DNA of 64,000 bases from the NCBI GenBank assembly GCA_016766635.1, contig CP068473.1:368673-432672 (forward strand), in the 5' to 3' direction. A program made the position numbers and the translations under genes. The stretch's first letter is position 1; each line of letters begins with the position of its first letter. Shown in pieces: positions 1 to 8,849 of this stretch. The notes beneath the pieces were generated by a model, which saw only the letters and a program-made list of their open reading frames with translations, was not told the origin of the DNA and searched no databases. The DNA comes from Candidatus Xiphinematobacter sp. (GTDB lineage Bacteria > Verrucomicrobiota > Verrucomicrobiia > Chthoniobacterales > Xiphinematobacteraceae).

Positions 1-894
1 TGCATTGACTATGACCCGTCCTTGACGATCTACTTCGACGCCAAGTTGACTTCCCAGAGGAGAAGCCACGTTTCCGGCGGCCCAAATAACGGTACGAGTG
101 GGAATGGTGGCTCCATTTACTTCTACATAATCCCCTGTAATTCGAGTGACCTTCGCGGCAAGGCGGACCTCCACGCGAAGTTTTTTTAGCTGTTTAAGGG
201 CTTTGCCGGAAAGGACAGGATCAAAAGTAGGAAGAATGTGGGAGGCGGCCTCCACAAGAATAATCCGAGCCTCTGGCGGATTGATATGGCGAAAATCTCT
301 TCTTAAGGTATGGTGTGCCAGTTCAGCAATAGCGCCCGCCGTTTCTACGCCAGTCGGTCCCCCTCCTACTATCACAAAGGTCATTGCTCGCTCGCGCTCT
401 TCTGGCACAGAAGCCTTCTCGGCATCCTCAAATGCCACAAGGATGCGATTTCGAACGTTAATAGCATCTTCCAGAGTTTTTAGACCTGGAGCGTGCCGCT
501 CCCATTCGTCTTTTCCAAAATAGGAATGACGTGCACCACAGGCTAGAATAAGGTAGTCGTAGCGTAGAGTTAGGTCTGGCGTTACCACTAGCTTCTTAAG
601 CGTATCAATCCTGGTTACCTCGTCGAGAAAAATCTCTACGTTTCTTTGGGTACGTAAAATAGAGCGAATCGGTTCAGCGATATCTGCTTCCGCCAGGCCG
701 GACGTTGCAACCTGGTAGAGAAGCGGCTGAAAAAGATGATGATTACTTCTGTCAATTAGAATAACTCGGACTGCCACATCTGCGAGGCCGCGGGCAGCAG
801 AGAGCCCGCCAAACCCTCCCCCGATAATAACGACAACTGGTAGGCTCGATTGATTTCCGACGGTTCCACTTGTATAGCTCATAGCAGTGCTCAT
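1..894 (-). CDS. ndh: Type II NADH dehydrogenase (NDH-2), C-terminal part cut by window edge
   Basis: This is a membrane-associated FAD enzyme that oxidises NADH and passes electrons to quinone without pumping protons. Reading from the ATG at 894, the frame is open to base 1 (298 codons). An FAD-binding Rossmann motif GGGFGGLSAA lies near residues 25-34, followed by LFQPLLYQVAT typical of NDH-2. A second nucleotide-binding motif, VGGGPTGVETAGAIAE, lies near residue 168 and binds NADH. The C-terminus lies outside the window. A second in-frame ATG at 882 could be the start. It is divergent from lysA. With the MqnP-like prenyltransferase nearby it would feed a menaquinone pool, which is inference. 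Confidence 0.9.
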   Translation of the reverse strand, partial: MSTAMSYTSGTVGNQSSLPVVVIIGGGFGGLSAARGLADVAVRVILIDRSNHHLFQPLLYQVATSGLAEADIAEPIRSILRTQRNVEIFLDEVTRIDTLKKLVVTPDLTLRYDYLILACGARHSYFGKDEWERHAPGLKTLEDAINVRNRILVAFEDAEKASVPEERERAMTFVIVGGGPTGVETAGAIAELAHHTLRRDFRHINPPEARIILVEAASHILPTFDPVLSGKALKQLKKLRVEVRLAAKVTRITGDYVEVNGATIPTRTVIWAAGNVASPLGSQLGVEVDRQGRVIVNA

Positions 895-903
895 AGAGGT
901 CTC

Positions 904-927
904 ATTTTGCTGGATATTTTGCTGGAT
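904..927. repeat. 12-bp exact tandem duplication
   Basis: The unit ATTTTGCTGGAT occurs twice back to back in the ndh/lysA divergent intergenic region. It is one of several short exact tandem duplications in non-coding parts of this window, which suggests replication slippage. Confidence 0.85.
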
Positions 928-1083
928 GGGGGGAGCAGCTTTCATACAGAAAATCCGCACGCACCCTTACCCCCTTCTTCCGGACCAAAGCAGGCTGGGC
1001 CGGACCTCCCCGGGGGCCCATTCTACTTTGATTTACTGGCTGATTGACATTAAAAAAATAGCGGTTACATCCTTTTCCTGACT

Positions 1084-2397
1084 ATGCATCACTTTGCTTT
1101 CCACAATGGGTCTCTCTGCTGTGAACAGCATAAACTCTCCTACTTAAGTAGGCATTATGGGACTCCTCTCTATGTCTATTCGGCACAGACTATCAGGGAT
1201 AATTTCCGGCGTTTGAAAGCTGCTTTAGCACCTTTAAACCACCTAGTCTGCTATGCAGTTAAAGCTAATTCCAATCTGTATATTCTGAATCTTTTTGCCG
1301 GGCTAGGGGCTGGATTTGACATTGTCTCTGGTGGCGAACTTTATCGAATCCTGCAGGCCGGTGGATATGCTAGCCGTTGCACCTTTGCAGGAATCGGTAA
1401 AACCCGGGAAGAAATCGACTATGCACTTAGGGAAGGTGTATACTGCTTCATCGTAGAATCTGAAGCAGAACTGGAGACTATCAACGGAATTGCTGGGAAA
1501 CTGGGGAGAAGGGCTCCAGTAGCTCTACGCATTAATCCAGATGTGGAAGTGAGCACACACTCTTATATCACCACTGGAAAGGCCAACAACAAATTCGGAA
1601 TCGACCTAAGCCATGCCGAAGAAGCGTACGCCCACGCTGCTGCCCTGCCTCACCTTTCCATCCGCGGCGTCCAGACTCACATTGGCTCCCAGATTTTAGA
1701 TTGCCGACCCTTTGTAGAAGCCATTAGAAAGCTATCTTCTCTAGTTGTTCAGCTTGCGGAACGCTATGGGATTGAGTTCTTTAGCGTGGGGGGGGGTATG
1801 GGAATTGTCTATCAAGAAGCTCTAGAAAGTGGGGCTCCACAATGGTGGAAGGAGGCGGATCCAGAACTCTTAACTCCAGAGAGATACGCAGCAGCTCTGC
1901 TGCCACTCCTTTCTTCCCTAGGGGTTAAAATTTTATTTGAACCTGGCCGTAGTCTTGTCGGAAACGCTGGAATTCTTATCACACGAGTAATCCAAGCTAA
2001 GAAGCAATCTGCCAAGCGCTTTGTGATCGTGGATGCCGGCATGAACGACCTCATTCGGCCAGCCCTTTATGGAACGCCACATCAAGTAGTTCCTCTCGAG
2101 CACTCCCCTCACCTTGGCTCAGGTACGGCAGACGTTGTCGGACCTGTCTGTGAGAGCGGCGATTTTTTCCTGCAGGAGGCTACTCTCCCTGATTATCAGC
2201 CAGGAGATTATTTAGCACTTATGAGTGCAGGTGCCTATGGTTCTGCTATGTCTTCCCGATACAATTCCCGTCCTCTTGCGGCAGAAGTCATGGTAGACAA
2301 CTCCGAATCTTTCCTTATTCGGGAACGGGAAAAGTTTTCTGACCTCATCCTCAGAGAACACGTTATGGGCATCTCCTCAAATATTTCCCACTTGTAA
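1084..2397 (+). CDS. lysA: Diaminopimelate decarboxylase
   Basis: This PLP enzyme decarboxylates meso-diaminopimelate to L-lysine, the last step of lysine synthesis. The PLP lysine is in YAVKANSN (K60). The phosphate-binding glycine loop is SVGGGMG near 235-240, and the substrate/PLP motif EPGRSLVGNAG is near 286-296. The second-subunit active-site cysteine is in VCESGD (C356). The 437-residue length is a little above the usual ~420. It stands alone with 189 bp upstream and 331 bp downstream of non-coding DNA. The ATG has no clear Shine-Dalgarno sequence. It is one of several dispersed essential-amino-acid genes here (hisI, leuCD, argCJB). Confidence 0.97.
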   Translation: MHHFAFHNGSLCCEQHKLSYLSRHYGTPLYVYSAQTIRDNFRRLKAALAPLNHLVCYAVKANSNLYILNLFAGLGAGFDIVSGGELYRILQAGGYASRCTFAGIGKTREEIDYALREGVYCFIVESEAELETINGIAGKLGRRAPVALRINPDVEVSTHSYITTGKANNKFGIDLSHAEEAYAHAAALPHLSIRGVQTHIGSQILDCRPFVEAIRKLSSLVVQLAERYGIEFFSVGGGMGIVYQEALESGAPQWWKEADPELLTPERYAAALLPLLSSLGVKILFEPGRSLVGNAGILITRVIQAKKQSAKRFVIVDAGMNDLIRPALYGTPHQVVPLEHSPHLGSGTADVVGPVCESGDFFLQEATLPDYQPGDYLALMSAGAYGSAMSSRYNSRPLAAEVMVDNSESFLIREREKFSDLILREHVMGISSNISHL

Positions 2398-2728
2398 CAC
2401 TTGGAATAGAATAGAAAAGTAACAACTCACTGCCGAATAATCTGGGACCATCGCTAGAGTTTTATGTGCCATCCGGCTATTAGTTACAGCCTTTGTGTAG
2501 AGGGTCTCCTTCCTATAATTGATCTCCCGCGCCATGCCCTCCGAGATCTTACTGTACCTTACTTTTTTTAATGGAGGCGGTGAGAGTATAAAAACTGGTC
2601 CAATATCTCCTTTTTCGAATCTTCGGCTATATTCGGCTGTATGCTGTAGGAATTGCAGACCGAGTAGATTTCGTTGTTGATTCCGAGCAGGCTATTCCCT
2701 ACTCTCCCCCCTGGAGGACTACTAAGTC
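2398..2728. other. Gene-free gap between lysA and moeB
   Basis: No gene was recognised here. A near-duplication of TTCGGCTAT/TTCGGCTGT lies around 2622-2643. The last ~120 bases before moeB are open in one plus frame but have no start and no family resemblance that I can name. Confidence 0.6.
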
Positions 2729-3919
2729 ATGGAAGGAATAAACAGAGACATTGTCGGCCCGGAACGGACCGGCTGCGTTGAGCTCGGTCGCGATGAAATC
2801 GCGCGATACTCCCGCCACCTGATTATGCCGGAGATCACCTTGGAGGGGCAGAAAAAACTCAAAGCTTCCAGCGTTCTCTGCATTGGCGTTGGGGGATTGG
2901 GTTCTCCTATTGCCCTCTACCTTGCGGCAGCTGGAATTGGTAAACTAGGGTTGGTGGACTTCGACATTGTGGACCGCTCGAACTTGCAGCGCCAAGTTCT
3001 ACATGGAACGAAGGACGTCGGCAGAAAAAAGCTTGACAGCGCACTAGACCGCATTAAGGACATCAATCCTCACGTCAATCTGGTAATGCACGACTGCTTT
3101 TTCCGCAGCGAGAACGCCAGGGGCATTGTAATGGATTACGATCTGGTCGTCGATGGTACTGACAATTTTCCAACTCGGTATCTTTCTAATGACGCATGCT
3201 TTTTTCTGAGAAGGCCGAATGTTTATGGCTCAATTTTTAGATTCGAGGGGCAGAGTACAGTGTTCGCTCCCCACCTAGGGGGCCCTTGCTATCGTTGCCT
3301 CTTTCCTGAGCCTCCTCCTCCAGGCGCTGTTCCTAGTTGTGCCGAGGGCGGGGTTTTTGGGGTGCTCCCGGGTATTGTTGGTCTCATTCAATCCATTGAG
3401 TGCATCAAGCTCCTAGTAGGGATAGGAGATTGCCTTATAGGAAGACTTCTCCATTTCGACGCTCTTAGGATGCGGTTTCGTGAATTTAGGGTGCGTAAAG
3501 ATCCGCGCTGCCCTCTCTGCAGTGAGGAATCCACTCTTACTGGACTTATTGACTACGAACAATTTTGTGGAGTTTCGAAAGCGGCGGAAATCGGAACTAC
3601 AGTTCCAACGGTAAGCGTCGAGATCTTAAGAGAGAAACTTAGCTCCGGTGTCCCATTGACTCTTTTGGATGTGCGTGAGCTCCACGAGTACCAGATTGCC
3701 CGAATTCCTGGCTCTCGCTTGATTCCGTTGGGTGAGCTTCCCTCTCGCATGAGCGAGCTAGACACTTCCGATGAAATTTATATCCACTGTAAAACGGGGG
3801 GGCGGAGCTTGAGAGCGCTGTGTCAACTTCGCGATGCTGGTTTTACGAAGTTGTTTAACGTAGAAGGTGGTATCCATGCATGGTCCGATAGAATCGATTC
3901 CTCGGTACCTCAGTACTAG
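2729..3919 (+). CDS. moeB: MoeB/ThiF-type adenylyltransferase fused to a rhodanese domain
   Basis: This E1-like enzyme adenylates the C-terminal glycine of a small sulfur-carrier protein (MoaD or ThiS type) and, through its rhodanese domain, can relay sulfur. The ATP-binding motif GVGGLGSP is at residues 53-60, followed by LVDFDIVDRSNLQRQ. Zinc cysteine pairs are CYRC (187/190) and CPLC (261/264), with a candidate catalytic Cys204 in PSCAEGG. A C-terminal rhodanese domain from about residue 300 has the active loop CKTGGRS (C354). CTGGAGGA before the ATG supports the start. No moaD, thiS or other cofactor gene is next to it, so the actual pathway (molybdopterin, thiamine or cysteine) cannot be told from context. 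Confidence 0.93.
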   Translation: MEGINRDIVGPERTGCVELGRDEIARYSRHLIMPEITLEGQKKLKASSVLCIGVGGLGSPIALYLAAAGIGKLGLVDFDIVDRSNLQRQVLHGTKDVGRKKLDSALDRIKDINPHVNLVMHDCFFRSENARGIVMDYDLVVDGTDNFPTRYLSNDACFFLRRPNVYGSIFRFEGQSTVFAPHLGGPCYRCLFPEPPPPGAVPSCAEGGVFGVLPGIVGLIQSIECIKLLVGIGDCLIGRLLHFDALRMRFREFRVRKDPRCPLCSEESTLTGLIDYEQFCGVSKAAEIGTTVPTVSVEILREKLSSGVPLTLLDVRELHEYQIARIPGSRLIPLGELPSRMSELDTSDEIYIHCKTGGRSLRALCQLRDAGFTKLFNVEGGIHAWSDRIDSSVPQY

Positions 3920-4059
3920 TTCTTGCCTCTTCTCGCTTGTAAGTATAATTTCCTTCAAAAAGAAGGTTGCTTTCCCAAGTATGGTCTTCCATAAGGGTGG
4001 CGTGGGTTTAGCTTTAGCTTCGCACGTCCGTGGTGTTCGTACTAGATTTCTTCTTCTTT

Positions 4060-5001
4060 TCATGCAGAGAGGGTTGTTCTCCCAGGGGAGCCGATGCAAA
4101 TTGCTCCAACACTCTGGAATACTAGACTAGAGAAATGGGAGTTGGACCTCCAGTAGAAGTCCATAAATATCCCTGCCATAAGGAGCAACCCCATGGTTGC
4201 ATTGCTTAAGACCCAGTTGGCAGCTATCTTCGTGCTAGAGTCCGTCGCGAAATGCCTGTACATCAGGAGCAGGAGACAGGCAATCAGTCCCAGTGCAACA
4301 GCATAGGGGAAACCGAGCTGTTCCACCCATCCGAAAAGGACGAGTGAGAGGAGCATTCCCACGTGGAGCCATTGTGCTGTACGGATCGACGTGGTTACAC
4401 CCAGTAGGACCACCATAGATTTAAGACCTTCCCGCCGGTCCACCTCAACATCTTGTATGGCGTAGACCATATCAAATCCTGCTGCCCAAAGAAAGACACA
4501 CAGTGCCAGTATTAGCGGAGGCAGAGCAAATTCTCCAGTTACTGCGTTCCATGCCCCTATGGGAGCTACTGACAGTGCTAGCCCCAAAAAAAACTGCGAC
4601 GCATAGGTAAACCGCTTTGTCAGGGAGTAAAAAAAGACAATTCCCAAAGCAAGAGGAGAAAGTGCCAGACATAGTCTGTTAATTGCCCAAGTGGTGCCTA
4701 TAAAGGCTAGGGAAGAGATAGCACAGGCCGCAATGGCAGTTGGCTGACTTACCAGTAGATGACGACAGGCAGTACGAGGGTTGCGTTTGTCTAGCTCTCG
4801 ATCTACCACTCGATTAAACGTCATGGCTGCTGTCCGAGCGCAAACCATGGCCACAACGATGAGTAGAAGAATTCCACGGGAGGGAAATCCATGTGCAGCC
4901 GTGAGCATAGAGCCCAAAGCAAATGGCAAGGCAAAAATTGTATGAGAGAAACAAACAAACTGAAGAAAAGCCCGGAGTGGACCCATGCTGTGTTTCTGCA
5001 T
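4060..5001 (-). CDS. UbiA-family prenyltransferase, probably MqnP of the futalosine menaquinone pathway
   Basis: This integral membrane enzyme transfers a polyprenyl chain to an aromatic acid in quinone synthesis. It has 313 residues and many hydrophobic segments. Both Asp-rich motifs are present: NRVVDRELDKRNPRTA near residues 100-115 and YAIQDVEVDRREG near 190-200. These bind Mg-diphosphate. The DxxxDKRNPRTA form is shared by UbiA of the ubiquinone pathway and MqnP of the futalosine menaquinone pathway, so the choice is inference from the likely Verrucomicrobiota origin. It converges with moeB. The start may be residue 1 or Met6. No other quinone gene is adjacent. Confidence 0.88.
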   Translation of the reverse strand: MQKHSMGPLRAFLQFVCFSHTIFALPFALGSMLTAAHGFPSRGILLLIVVAMVCARTAAMTFNRVVDRELDKRNPRTACRHLLVSQPTAIAACAISSLAFIGTTWAINRLCLALSPLALGIVFFYSLTKRFTYASQFFLGLALSVAPIGAWNAVTGEFALPPLILALCVFLWAAGFDMVYAIQDVEVDRREGLKSMVVLLGVTTSIRTAQWLHVGMLLSLVLFGWVEQLGFPYAVALGLIACLLLLMYRHFATDSSTKIAANWVLSNATMGLLLMAGIFMDFYWRSNSHFSSLVFQSVGAICIGSPGRTTLSA

Positions 5002-5125
5002 TGTCTTCTTAGAGGAATTGAGGGACTTTAATCATCCGAGGATAGTTAGAGCGTATACAAACTACACCACATCGATCTAGAAAGCTTCTATCCTACTTTT
5101 TTCTATCCGGGCCTTTCTAACAAAC

Positions 5126-5145
5126 TGGCAGTTAATGGCAGTTAA
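5126..5145. repeat. 10-bp exact tandem duplication
   Basis: TGGCAGTTAA occurs twice in direct succession in the mqnP-like/hisI gap. The gap (5002-5288) otherwise shows no gene. Confidence 0.8.
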
Positions 5146-5288
5146 CTACAGAAAAGGCATCCCCCGCCACATGCGCTCCCCTGGGCGAGACGCTAAAATC
5201 CCATCGTAACTTAACTGCAGTCCTCAACAAAAAAGCAAGCCACGTCAGAATCACAGCTTCCCATCCCCGCTAGTGAGGATGCAACGTG

Positions 5289-5735
5289 CTAGCATAGCAC
5301 CGCAGGTTTGCCCTCATTTTCCTTTTCTGGAGCACCCCCCTTTTTTTCCTCCACAGCGAGAAACTCTTTAGGGGAAGGTACCATGCCCTCTCGTATGTCC
5401 AACTCTGAAAAGAAACAACTTTCAGAACCTGAGTGACATGCCGATCCCTTCTGTTCTACATAAAAAAGAAGAGTATCTCGGTCACAGTCTACAAACCAAC
5501 GTACGATTTTCTGAACGTTGCCACTGGTCTCTCCCTTAAGCCAGAGCTTATTTCTAGAACGGCTCCAGTAGTGCATGAATCCCTTGGCTAGGGACTGCTC
5601 TATAGAATCCTTGTTCATCCATCCCATCATCAGAACACGACCGTAGTGGTGTTTCTTGGAAGTTAGTATTTGCTGCACAATCGCAGGGATTAATCCCTCT
5701 GCATTAAACTTAAAATCAAGGTCCATTTTGGGCAT
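5289..5735 (-). CDS. hisI: Phosphoribosyl-AMP cyclohydrolase
   Basis: This zinc/Mg enzyme opens the adenine ring of phosphoribosyl-AMP, the third step of histidine synthesis. The metal motif DCDRD is at residues 83-87, and zinc ligands include Cys100 and Cys107 in SACHSGSESCF. The 148-residue length fits a stand-alone HisI without the HisE pyrophosphohydrolase domain. A GGAGAGAG ribosome-binding site precedes the ATG. No other his gene is in the window, so the pathway is scattered. The Lys/Glu-rich C-terminal tail of about 25 residues is probably disordered. Confidence 0.95.
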   Translation of the reverse strand: MPKMDLDFKFNAEGLIPAIVQQILTSKKHHYGRVLMMGWMNKDSIEQSLAKGFMHYWSRSRNKLWLKGETSGNVQKIVRWFVDCDRDTLLFYVEQKGSACHSGSESCFFSELDIREGMVPSPKEFLAVEEKKGGAPEKENEGKPAVLC

Positions 5736-6143
5736 ACTCTCTCCGTTGAGTTACACAACAAAGCTACCTGATGGGGAATATGGGACCTAGGTGAGTAAAT
5801 CTCAAGCGTCTTCCGAGATTTGTGCTTTTCTAGGGGCTATTTCATCTTGTTGCTAGTTGCCAAGAAAGATGATTCCAGTCAACCATCCCCAATTTCCAGC
5901 AATTGTATCCCAGTTTTCCTTGCGGCGATTTCCCTTGTCTGGATAGCCTACAGGACAAGCCTGGAAGAAGGCCTGGGCCTACTTTCGCTGCGATCCGCAC
6001 TCGGCGTTTGTTAGTACGCGAGAGAGAATTCGAAGATTGCTCTCCAGCTATGCTTCTCCAGTGCCTTATAGTGCCAGTAGTCCAAGCAGGTGTGCTAACA
6101 CACTTGTCTCAATAAAAGCCATCACCAAAACTGCTAATACCCT
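5736..6143. other. Gene-free gap between hisI and guaB3
   Basis: This is a divergent intergenic region of about 400 bases. Only short, unlike-protein frames are present. No tRNA, terminator or riboswitch was recognised. Confidence 0.6.
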
Positions 6144-7322
6144 ATGGGAATGTGGATCGGAAAAAATAGAAAGGCGCGCGTTACTTATGGATTTGATGAA
6201 ATCTCCCTGGTTCCTGGCACAGTTACCATCAACCCAAATGAGGTAGATACCACTTTCGCCATTCCAAGAAAAAGAGGAGAACCCATCCGGCTTAACATTC
6301 CTATTCTTGCAAGTGCAATGGATGGCGTGGTGGACGTTTGTTTTGCACGGGAAATGGGGCTGCTTGGTGGCCTTGCAGTCCTTAACTTGGAAGGAATACA
6401 GACCCGCTATGAAAATCCCGAAGAAATTTTTGACGAAATCCTCAAGGCTAAGAGGGAACACGTTACCTCCTTACTACAGAGACTGTACCAGAAACCTGTG
6501 CAGGAGGTGCTTGTTGCCAGACGTATCCAGCAAATCAAGGAATCTCAGATCACTACTGCGGTGAGCTCCATCCCGCAAAATGCAGAACTGTATGGTCGCA
6601 TTGCAGCAGAGGCGGGAGCGGATGTTTTTGTGATCCAAAGTACTGTGTCTACCGTTCGGCATATTTCTAGTGAGTATAAATCTCTTGAGCTTGCTAATTT
6701 TTGTAAAAAAATTCCCCTGCCAGTAATCGTTGGTAATGCTGTCAGCTATAGCGTAACACTTGAAATTTTGGAATGTGGAGTAGCAGGAGTCCTGGTTGGT
6801 GTTGGCCCCGGAGCTGCCTGCACCTCCCGCGGAGTGCTTGGCTTAGGGGTGCCTCAGGTTACTGCCACGGTAGATTGTGCTGCGGCGCGCGATGCTTTTT
6901 ATAAAAAAAGTGGATCCTATGTCCCCATTATTACCGATGGAGGAATGTGTAAAGGAGGCGACGTATGCAAAGCGCTAGCATGTGGTTCGGATGCGGTAAT
7001 GGTGGGGAGCGCATTTGCCAAAGCCAAGGAGGCTCCTGGCAGAGGTTATCACTGGGGCATGGCCACCCCTCACGCAAATCTTCCCCGGGGTACGCGTATT
7101 CATGTGGGTACCACTGGAAGCTTGCAACAGATCCTTTTTGGTCCGGCTGGGGTGGATGACGGCAGTCAAAACCTCATAGGAGCCATCACTACTTGTATGG
7201 GCAACGTAGGCGCTGCTTCCATCCGCGCATTTCAGGAAACAGAAATCATTATTGCACCTTCTATCCAAACCGAAGGCAAACTCCTTCAGGTAGTACAGAA
7301 TGTAGGGATGGGCTCACAATGA
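6144..7322 (+). CDS. guaB3: GuaB3-type IMP dehydrogenase family protein
   Basis: This is a TIM-barrel enzyme of the IMP dehydrogenase/GMP reductase family, acting in guanine nucleotide synthesis. The catalytic loop GPGAACTSRG (with the nucleophilic Cys) and the phosphate-binding GGMCKGGDVCKALACGSDAVM segment (given here as GGMCKGGDV and GSDAVMVGSA) are present. The protein has 392 residues and no CBS pair, which matches the GuaB3 form known from Actinobacteria and Cyanobacteria rather than the ~490-residue classical GuaB. The exact reaction of this subgroup is less certain than for GuaB. The start could be Met1 or Met3, and neither has a good Shine-Dalgarno. fabF follows after a short gap on the same strand. 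Confidence 0.9.
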   Translation: MGMWIGKNRKARVTYGFDEISLVPGTVTINPNEVDTTFAIPRKRGEPIRLNIPILASAMDGVVDVCFAREMGLLGGLAVLNLEGIQTRYENPEEIFDEILKAKREHVTSLLQRLYQKPVQEVLVARRIQQIKESQITTAVSSIPQNAELYGRIAAEAGADVFVIQSTVSTVRHISSEYKSLELANFCKKIPLPVIVGNAVSYSVTLEILECGVAGVLVGVGPGAACTSRGVLGLGVPQVTATVDCAAARDAFYKKSGSYVPIITDGGMCKGGDVCKALACGSDAVMVGSAFAKAKEAPGRGYHWGMATPHANLPRGTRIHVGTTGSLQQILFGPAGVDDGSQNLIGAITTCMGNVGAASIRAFQETEIIIAPSIQTEGKLLQVVQNVGMGSQ

Positions 7323-7401
7323 ACACAGCGCAGTCGCCACGAAGCCAATAAACAATTCCTTCCGTTGAGCTTTCCTGTACTTCCTAAGTTTGATCCAATT
7401 G

Positions 7402-8733
7402 ATGAGTGATCGCAGGGTCGTCGTGACCGGTCTAGGCGTCATAACCCCACTCGGTAACGACGTAAAAACATTTTGGAAGAACCTGACTGAAGGCCGGAGT
7501 GGTGTTCGCCTTTATCAGGCATTCGACTCGGAGATTTACTCCTGCAAAATTGCGGGAGAGGTCCAGAGTTTTGATCCTGTCGGAGTTTTCAAGGAGGCGG
7601 GCAAATTGCATCGCTCCACCGAGCACGACCTATGCTCTAGAGGTACCAAGTCTTTTGAAAAAATTGCAATGTCCAAAGCCCTTAAGGAAGCTAGGCGCTC
7701 AGATCGATTCACTCAGTTTGCCGTAGCTGCTGCCACCATGGCCTTGTCAGACTCAGGATTAGATATTAAAACCATACAACGTGATCGTTTCGGCGTTCTG
7801 ATCGGAAGTGGCATTGGAGGCTTGCAAAGCATGGAAGATGAAACAAAGCGTCTGTATGCACGTGGGCCATCCCGTGTTTCCCCTTTCACAATTGCAATGA
7901 TGATTAGCAATATGGCCAGCGGCGTGGTTTCGATGGAGTTTGGTATCTGTGGACCCAACATGTCCATCGTAACAGCTTGTGCAACTGCCAATCATTCCAT
8001 CGGGGAGGCCTGGCGTATCATCAAGTTCGGTGATGCCGATGTATTTTTGGCAGGTGGTGCCGAGGCGACCATTACACCTCTAGGTATATCAGGGTTTTCG
8101 GCCATGAATGCGTTAAGTCTTAGGAATAGTGAACCGGAGCGCGCCTCCCGCCCATTCGATCGCGACCGCGACGGATTTGTTATGGGAGAAGGTGCCGGAA
8201 TACTTCTTATTGAAGAGTTAGAACATGCTAAACGTCGTGGAGCATCCATTTATTGTGAACTTTCCGGATATGGCTTAAGTAGTGATGCGTACCATATGAC
8301 ACAGCCTCTTCCGGAGGGAGAGGGAGCGGCACGCTGTATGAGAATGGCTATGCGGCACGCTGGTGTAAATTCGGGGGAAATTGATTACATCAATGCGCAC
8401 GGGACCTCTACGCCTATCGGTGACATTTGTGAGACCAGGGCGATTAAGCTGGCGTTAGGCAGCAGTGCCAAAACTACCATGGTAAGCTCGACAAAGTCCA
8501 TGACTGGCCATCTGCTTGGGGCAGCTGGTGGGGTGGAAATGGCTGCCTGTGTCCTGGCCATTAAATATGGAGTTGTGCCTCCAACGATCAATCTTGAGCA
8601 TCAAGATCCGGAATGTGATCTTGACTACGTACCAAACCAGGCTCGTGAGCAGAAGGTGTGTGTCGCTATTAACAACTCATTTGGCTTCGGTGGTCATAAT
8701 GCCACTCTGCTTGCACGTAGATTTCCAGATTAG
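7402..8733 (+). CDS. fabF: 3-oxoacyl-[acyl-carrier-protein] synthase II
   Basis: This thiolase-fold enzyme condenses malonyl-ACP with acyl-ACP to elongate fatty acids. The catalytic triad is visible as Cys193 (TACATAN), His333 (NAHGTST) and His370 (MTGHLLGAAG), with the terminal NSFGFGGHN loop. I start at the Met of MSDRRVVVTGLG because it matches the family N-terminus. An ATG 12 bases upstream is in frame. Between SFDP and RRSDRF there is an insert of about 29 residues not present in E. coli FabF. acpP, the usual neighbour, is not adjacent, and fabG lies 47 kb away. Confidence 0.95.
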   Translation: MSDRRVVVTGLGVITPLGNDVKTFWKNLTEGRSGVRLYQAFDSEIYSCKIAGEVQSFDPVGVFKEAGKLHRSTEHDLCSRGTKSFEKIAMSKALKEARRSDRFTQFAVAAATMALSDSGLDIKTIQRDRFGVLIGSGIGGLQSMEDETKRLYARGPSRVSPFTIAMMISNMASGVVSMEFGICGPNMSIVTACATANHSIGEAWRIIKFGDADVFLAGGAEATITPLGISGFSAMNALSLRNSEPERASRPFDRDRDGFVMGEGAGILLIEELEHAKRRGASIYCELSGYGLSSDAYHMTQPLPEGEGAARCMRMAMRHAGVNSGEIDYINAHGTSTPIGDICETRAIKLALGSSAKTTMVSSTKSMTGHLLGAAGGVEMAACVLAIKYGVVPPTINLEHQDPECDLDYVPNQAREQKVCVAINNSFGFGGHNATLLARRFPD

Positions 8734-8849
8734 GGATAAAAGAAATGGAGGAGGGTGCAACCTAAAGATTATTGCTTGGAACTTTCTCTCAAATGCCGGG
8801 AGAGGATTTTGCCTTCAAAAAGTAGCAAAAAATCATCCCTTCCTCTTTT

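Noticed and set aside
146-523. Plus-strand frame of 125 codons
   Set aside because: It is antisense to the clear NDH-2 gene.
895-1083. Possible lysine riboswitch or promoter before lysA
   Set aside because: There is no lysine-riboswitch core. A TTGACA at 1044 has only a poor -10 partner that would leave almost no leader.
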